NCBI GenBank assembly: GCA_004794785.1
Contig: SJOL01001578.1
Location: forward strand, 6,510-70,509
Reading direction: 5' to 3'
DNA from: Opisthorchis felineus
Lineage: Eukaryota > Platyhelminthes > Trematoda > Opisthorchiida > Opisthorchiidae
DNA: 64,000 bases
Position 1 is the stretch's first letter; every line of letters starts with the position of its first letter. Position numbers and translations under genes: made by a program. Below, piece by piece: positions 58,349-64,000 of this stretch. The notes under the pieces were generated by a model. It was not told the origin of the DNA and made no database searches. It saw only the letters and a program-made list of their open reading frames with translations.

Positions 58349-61300
58349 GGTTGAATTCCGCAGTACCCCCGAGGGACATGCACAGTATCCTGGTCCTGAT
58401 AAAAGCTAGACGTTGAGTAATGCAGATCCGAACACACCGGACTCCGATGCTCGACTTCGATCGTTCCGTTGACCTTAAAACCGTGGTTTCTTTGCTTTTA
58501 GCCCGGTCACATGATAGTCTTATTTTGAAGACTTTACAATAATCAACTGCATTGCGATGTTATGTTAGTTTTGAAACAGTCTGCGTCACCACAAAACAGC
58601 TCTTGCTCTTCATCCCCCCTAAAATGTGCGGCAATCCGGCTTGTAAAGCATGTGGCGACATTTTCGTCCTAGAAAAACCTCCAGGTTGTACTAAAATTTA
58701 CGAGTATTTCCTGTTAGCAGAAATGACATAAACAAACCATCTCCAGGGCCTTCCGAGAACTATTAATCGAAAGTCAAGCATCTTTTTTCAAGGGTACGGT
58801 CAGGCCGCCCATTTGCAACAGTTGCACTTTTCTGAGGTATGATTGCGAATCAGCATGAAGATCAGCTGCTGAGATCTGCGGCGTCAGGTACGATGATTTT
58901 ATTCGTTAACTGACGAAGTTTGTTTGGCAACCACGGAAATAAATTATATAACTGTCATCTGTGTTGCATTACAACGGCAGCAATTGAAACTCGAGGAATC
59001 TGGACTCATCCCAAACCTACCCCCATTCTTTCTGGCTTACAACCTTAAGTCCGTTTTGCGAACCTGCGGAGTTTACGAGGAAAACTGGGATGCTGCATAG
59101 GATCGGTGTTTGACTGTGGGTAAGACTGCCTCCCTGGGAAGTGGTACTTATAAGCGAGACTTGGGATCACAACAGTTCGTTTCTTATGGGAGAAAGCTTC
59201 TGGGATCAGAAGCTCTGTTAGTCTGCAAGGCTTTCAATCATGCTTCTGTGCTGTGTCTGATCCTACTCGAGACGTATCGAAGACATCTATTGGCTTGCGG
59301 GCACGTTTCCTACGAGTTCACCACTTGTTGTCTGCCATCTGTGTTAGCATATTTCATCTAGTTTCTTGTCACAGTGCTTTATGTATACCCTAGGGGGGTA
59401 GCTAATTCAGTAAAGGGATTATATGCCCTAACACTCGACACTCAGTTTACCGATAAACATTTCGGTACCTGTTCAACATATGTAATTCAAGTGTGAAATA
59501 GTGACGATCGAGCCGCCGATAATAGTGGTAATGCAACCACCATCCAGATGGAAAGTGGAAGTTAGTTGTAGAGCGCATGTGTTTGATAAGTCCAGCGAGG
59601 GTAGGCATTGGTGACAGATGTTTTCCGAAATCCGATGAAATACACGTCAAAAGTCTACTAATCTTAGTGTGAACGCCTTCAGATTTTCAAATGTACGGAG
59701 TACAGTCATTAGCACTCGCATGTTCTTCCATGATGCTCCAAACACATTCAATAGTCCTGCGGTGCAGTGTACAAACCAAACGTTAGCACATTCGGAAACA
59801 GGAGCTATGACTGACATTAGGAGCATATCTGCAATCCGACCCTGGGTACGCATGGCTGATTATGAAGGGAGCCTCATAGGTTCATTCTGTCCCCCACCGA
59901 TCATTATGGAAGACCACAATACAGAGCAGCATTCCGAAAACTTGACAATTCTCTCACGTATCGCGTAGGAGTACCGGAATTGGAAATTTTCTGGATACTC
60001 GAAGTCGCCAGTTATTCGAGTGGGCTCGATATATCTGTCAAGTTCACTGCGGAGATACGGCGCGGACCACGTCAAGTAACAATCCATTTAATGTATTCAA
60101 TGTTTGAAGAAATGTGTGGGTCGTGTTCTCATGCTGTTGAGATCCAGGGACTTTGAACTGGCTGAAGCGGCAAAATTCATTTTCCAGAAAGTTGCGGAAC
60201 CACGAGCTGTTGTTTTTTCAGAAATCCCATGTTCGGCAACTCAATACTTTTTCCCGCATCGGAAATCAGCAGCCACAAAGACGCATCAGGCTTTAAATCA
60301 ACCTCATGATTTACTAATAAACTGAGACTACACCCGCGTGGGGAGCAGTTTCCAACTAAGCTATTTATGAATCCTGAAGAGCACAGCAACTGGCGCGAAG
60401 TCGCATTCGTCAAATAGTGGACTTTGTGTTTCCATTAGCTGGCCTATACGGAAACCGCCCTTTTTGTCTCCATATTGAACCGTCCCAAGAGTGAGATCTG
60501 AATATCTCACCAGCAGTTGCTATTCATTTGTGCAGTCACATCGGATGATTTCGGGTCAGCTCAGCCTTTATAGTGCGCGGTGATCGTCAGTTTGGTTGAT
60601 TTCCGCTAGTAGCCGCAAGCAGCCTTCTTCGAGGTATCGTGTTCCATTGCGTGTACACTACACTGAAATGTGGATTGATGCAAGAGGTCAGTACAGTCTC
60701 CCCGGTCTTCAGCACACGGTGTAGCACTAGGGCAACTTCGGAGTACACGTGAGCCCAGCTTGAGGATTGAAATATGTACAGCAACTTATTTAAAAGCCTA
60801 TACTGGAGGTGCAGCCTATGGTACCACCCGCCATTATGCGCTCAGGCTTTGGAGCCGGTTGAGATTCCTACGCACCTGTCTTGGTCTGGGAGCTTCGACA
60901 GTACGAAAGCACGCGTGCAACCCAAAGCATCATGAACTGGCCGGCCGTAGCACAATCAGCCCGATCACCTCACTTACTGCAGTGAGTACGCGCAAAAACA
61001 CTTCTGTTGATAATTCTCTTAACACTTGCACGCACTGTCACTATTTCCCCTGAGAATCCACGCAACCAGAATTGACAACTCTGTTCGCAATGCATTATCC
61101 TTAGCAGAAACTTCTGCGCGTTCACCTAAAACAACAGCCCAGACACCGATTTTTAGCCCGAGATCCACACAAGCATTCTGGTGTTTGCACTTTGGAGCGC
61201 GTTGGACAGCAAGCTTTCCGTGCTTGAAATTCCCTTTACATTCACATATACTGCCCGTGAGAATGCAAGTGCTGTGACTGAACCAACGGCCGTCACTTTC

Positions 61301-62030
61301 CCACCCTCGTTAACACAGAGGCCGGTTGAATATGCGGAGGAGAAATCGTGCTGAGCCACCGAACGGAACCATTTTTTCTTGACTAGATACTCGATTACAG
61401 TCACCTCTCCGTGATCCATCTGACAACGCATAAGAATATCGAGAAGTGAGAGCGAAAAAACAGGGACTACCCACATGTTGCGACTGATTTGCGCAACAGG
61501 TCCTCGGGAACCTCTTGTCGGCGAAACCCTCTAAGACCAGGGTTCTCTAATAGCACGTTCAGACAGTTAGAATTCTTCGAAAAGCTGACAACCTGCTGCC
61601 GGCCTGGACGATAACATACCAGTGGTAAATACTGGTGCCTAAATCCTACAAAACCATGAGGAACAACACCACAGTGAAGACTGGAAATGGAAGACGTGGA
61701 AACAGTACAAGCAGCCTTGTATTTTTGTTGAATGTGATAAAAAACAAGATGCCTGAGCCTTAGAACAGCAACGACATAAACGAATCTTAGTAGCACATCA
61801 AAGATGTCACCAGTGCTATTAACCCAACGTTCTTTGCTATCCTCGACCAAAACCCTAGCGTACGACAGGATTTAGCCAAGTGACAACATGTCCACCACTG
61901 GGACCATCGTGTGGGGTTCCTCGCCAGGTGTACAAAGGACCACGTAGATCTTAACGGGGCGGGAGGCGAAAATCTCAAAACGCCCAGTTTGATACTAGTC
62001 TCTCTCAGTCGGCGTTGCCCAGTTACAATA
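58349..62030. other. 3' flank of LRRCC1; no gene recognised
   Basis: 58349 to about 58960 is the presumed 3'UTR. Beyond it ORFs are short; two longer minus-strand ORFs (61153-61476, 61467-61850) have no domain I recognise and may be part of the LINE remnant that begins at 62204 on that strand. Confidence 0.45.
58938..58943 (+). promoter_or_regulatory. Candidate poly(A) signal of LRRCC1
   Basis: AATAAA about 590 bp after the stop codon; I saw no earlier canonical hexamer in the 3' flank. Use is inferred from position only. Confidence 0.4.
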
Positions 62031-62039
62031 CGTTTCCCG

Positions 62040-62204
62040 CAAGCCTCTCACCAACAACAGATCGGAATTAAGTTCAAGTATCTGACATACTGTGGTGCAA
62101 TCAATGCACTCTCCACCCAGGCGAAACCCTGCTTGCCGTTCCTTGACTTGCGTTTCACGTGCTCGGATTAGCCGCCGCAACGTTATTGAAGCCAGTAGCC
62201 GCAT
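62040..62204 (-). mobile_element. LINE reverse-transcriptase N-terminal fragment
   Basis: Minus strand reads LRRLIRARETQVKERQAGFR then LGGECIDCTTVCQILE. The R-E-x-Q-V-x-E-x-QAGFRxGxxCID...ILE pattern is the RT finger region of RTE-type LINEs (compare RGFRPGRSCVNHIFTLRRVL at 63545-63604). Confidence 0.65.
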
Positions 62205-62559
62205 TATGATGGGTGATGCCTATGTAGTTGGAAGAGTATCTTTGCGTATATTTTTATAGGTATCGTGACTGAGTAGTCTGTTGTCTGTAACGCGTTCTTG
62301 TTCCCAGATGAATTTAAACGATCCAGTTAAGGAGGAACACAAAGGTACATCAATCTCTGAGTGGCGCTGATAGGAGCCCGTGTGACCCGACATTCTGATG
62401 GCGCTCCAAGGCAGAAAGACATCCATACTTCAACTGAGGGAGGATCTAAATTAACGGAGCACGGCTCGAGTTGAGAGGGTCGAACGAATGATAGTTAGAG
62501 CTCGACAACCATCTATTGTTGAAAGAATCACGTCCAGGGATTACGGCGCTAGCTTCTAA

Positions 62560-62800
62560 TAGTGAATATCCAAACGCGACTAGCTCAGTAACAGACAATG
62601 TACGGGGTCCTGCTTTGAGGACCAAGCGGAAAATCTTCCGAGCATTCCTCGCTGCACTAGCATCGCCATATTTTTTGAGCTTTTTGGTTTCATTACGTCT
62701 CCGGTTCCGTTCGAGTTTTACAACCACGACGTGAGTACACTTCATTATCATCGACAACATGACATAAGTGTTCAATACCGATGCTTCACTGCCGTATTGT
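62560..62800 (-). mobile_element. RTE-like LINE linker fragment joined to a LINE 3' end
   Basis: Minus strand: first a 55-bp block (YGSEASVLNT) matching the LINE 3' end at 45995-46048, then KLERNRRRNETKKLKKYGDA and SAARNARKIFRLVLKAGPR, then LSVTELV. The second part resembles the endonuclease-RT linker (AGNARRLFQLIRATSTR, VSEI) seen at 44440-44510. This is two elements side by side. Confidence 0.65.
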
Positions 62801-63129
62801 GTACGCAAGTGTGCTGGTTAGGGTCACCGCAGCTTATGGTAGCCGGTAGTGTACGACAGAGCATGCACAGGAAAGCGTCCTTCAAAAGGAAAATTAAAAA
62901 AAACTTGCGGGTTGTTTATCGAGAACAAGAGAACAAATACAACCATGCTACTGGTTGTGTGACACATCCACGTAGATCAGTCTCTCCAACCATAGGTGTA
63001 GTGGATTATTCATACTCCATTCACGCTGACGACATGCACCAGAGCAGCCACGCTCCGCCACTAAGTGATGTGCTCTTCAATTTGATATTTTCCGGTCGGA
63101 AACTGCCTTAGCAAATAGCGCACAGCGAT

Positions 63130-64000
63130 GTCACCGATCACCTGGTACACGAAGCACATGATCGTTAAGCACAGTTTTTCGAACCGCAATTCCGTTGACC
63201 ACTGCTATCTCAAAGCCGGCCTTCAACCGAAAGGTGGAATGTGAACATGGAAACCCTTCAACCTCAGAAGTGCCCGCGTCAACGTGCTGCTGGTGCTGAC
63301 GACCTTCCGCCTTTTCTGTTCAATGGTGGCGGTCAACTCTCCAGCCAGTGTCTGTCTAGCTTATGTGTCTATCTAGAAGAGACCGTCCAGGTGACTGAAG
63401 TGAGTTCATAATAGTGCCAACCTCCTAAAATGGTACTCACAGCGAATACAGTAACCACAGAAGTGTCAGTTTGACTCTTGTTGTAACAAGGCTTCTGGCA
63501 TCACTGATTCTTCATCGCGAATCCTTGGCCGTGAGCATCAAGAGGGATTTCGACCAGGTAGAAGCTGCGTCAACCACATCTTCACACTCCGGCGGGTGTT
63601 AGAGCAACGCTATATGTACAGGCGAAACACAATCTTGTTATTCCTTGACTTCAAGGGTGCGTTCGATTCTGTTGATCGGTCAGTGCTGTTAACCACTTGC
63701 TTAACAGGGTATGCCCCAGAAGTCTGTGTATATAATCCGGCCCATATATTCACATACTTCTGGGTGTGAGAGTGTAGAGTGAACTCTCCAGAAGCATCCC
63801 TACAGAAAGTGGTGTTCCACAACGATGTCCACTCTCCTCTCCTACAATGATGAAATAATGAAGCGAACGCTGTAACGTCTTCAAAGCCCCGGTGTTTAAA
63901 GTGTTGCTCGTCAGAACCTTGTCGATCTGGGGCACGCAGAACGTCGCCCTCATCTTTGAAGACGAAAGCGCAGCACAAGCCGTTGAGTAGACTGACCACC
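63130..64000 (+). mobile_element. RTE-type LINE ORF2, truncated by the window end
   Basis: Parts in order: WNVNMETLQP and RAAGADDLPPFLFNGGGQLS (63240-63350), EYSNHRSVSLTLVVTRLLAS across a frame break, RGFRPGRSCVNHIFTLRRVL and EQRYMYRRNTILLFLDFKGA with FDSVDRSVL (63545-63690), then degenerate RT. Motif A aspartate (FLDFKGAFDS) is intact, unlike the copy at 44833, but stops and frameshifts follow. The element continues past position 64000. Confidence 0.85.

Overview
This is a eukaryotic window, most likely from a digenean trematode. It contains one very intron-rich protein-coding gene on the + strand, spread over about 55 kb. The introns and flanks are full of degenerate retroelements of kinds common in flukes: RTE-type LINEs, Penelope-like elements (PLEs) with GIY-YIG endonuclease, and tRNA-like SINEs. 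The repeat vocabulary reminds me most of opisthorchiid liver flukes (Clonorchis/Opisthorchis). That species-level guess is inference from recalled repeat families, not a database result. No bacterial features (operons, Shine-Dalgarno sites, CRISPR) are present.

The gene is an orthologue of LRRCC1 (CLERC; VFL1 in algae and planarians), a centriolar/basal-body protein with N-terminal SDS22-like leucine-rich repeats followed by a long coiled coil. I assembled 26 coding exons between 2828 and 58348. Splice phases agree at every junction, and the joined frame is 3321 nt (1106 codons plus stop). Twenty exons are strongly supported by similarity to human LRRCC1, by GT/AG signals, or by both. Exons 3, 5, 7, 8 and 9, in the poorly conserved linker and LRR cap, rest mainly on open frame, splice signals and phase, and exon 4 on a long open frame plus splice signals.

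Layout: 1-2820 upstream DNA with LINE remnants; 2821-3096 first coding exon (LRRs); 3097-13127 a 10 kb intron; 13128-17567 remaining LRR and linker exons; 17568-27189 sparse linker exons among repeats, including a LINE 3' end with a long (TCAC)n/(TCAA)n tail, a PLE and an inverted repeat; 27190-41914 a run of coiled-coil exons, with a second PLE in one intron; 41915-47984 a 6 kb intron with the longest RTE copy, SINEs and TA-dinucleotide tracts; 47985-51496 more coiled-coil exons; 51497-57091 a 5.6 kb intron with a SINE and an RTE 3' end; 57092-58348 the last three exons and stop; 58349-64000 3' flank with a candidate poly(A) signal and at least three LINE remnants, one running off the window end.

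Nothing here is a clearly new biological system. The points most worth checking are the complete LRRCC1 gene model, the splice acceptor 7 nt before the start codon (a 5'UTR intron or spliced-leader trans-splicing), two tRNA-like SINE families, a LINE tail that appears to have seeded a microsatellite, and a family of PLE-terminus fragments scattered through the introns.
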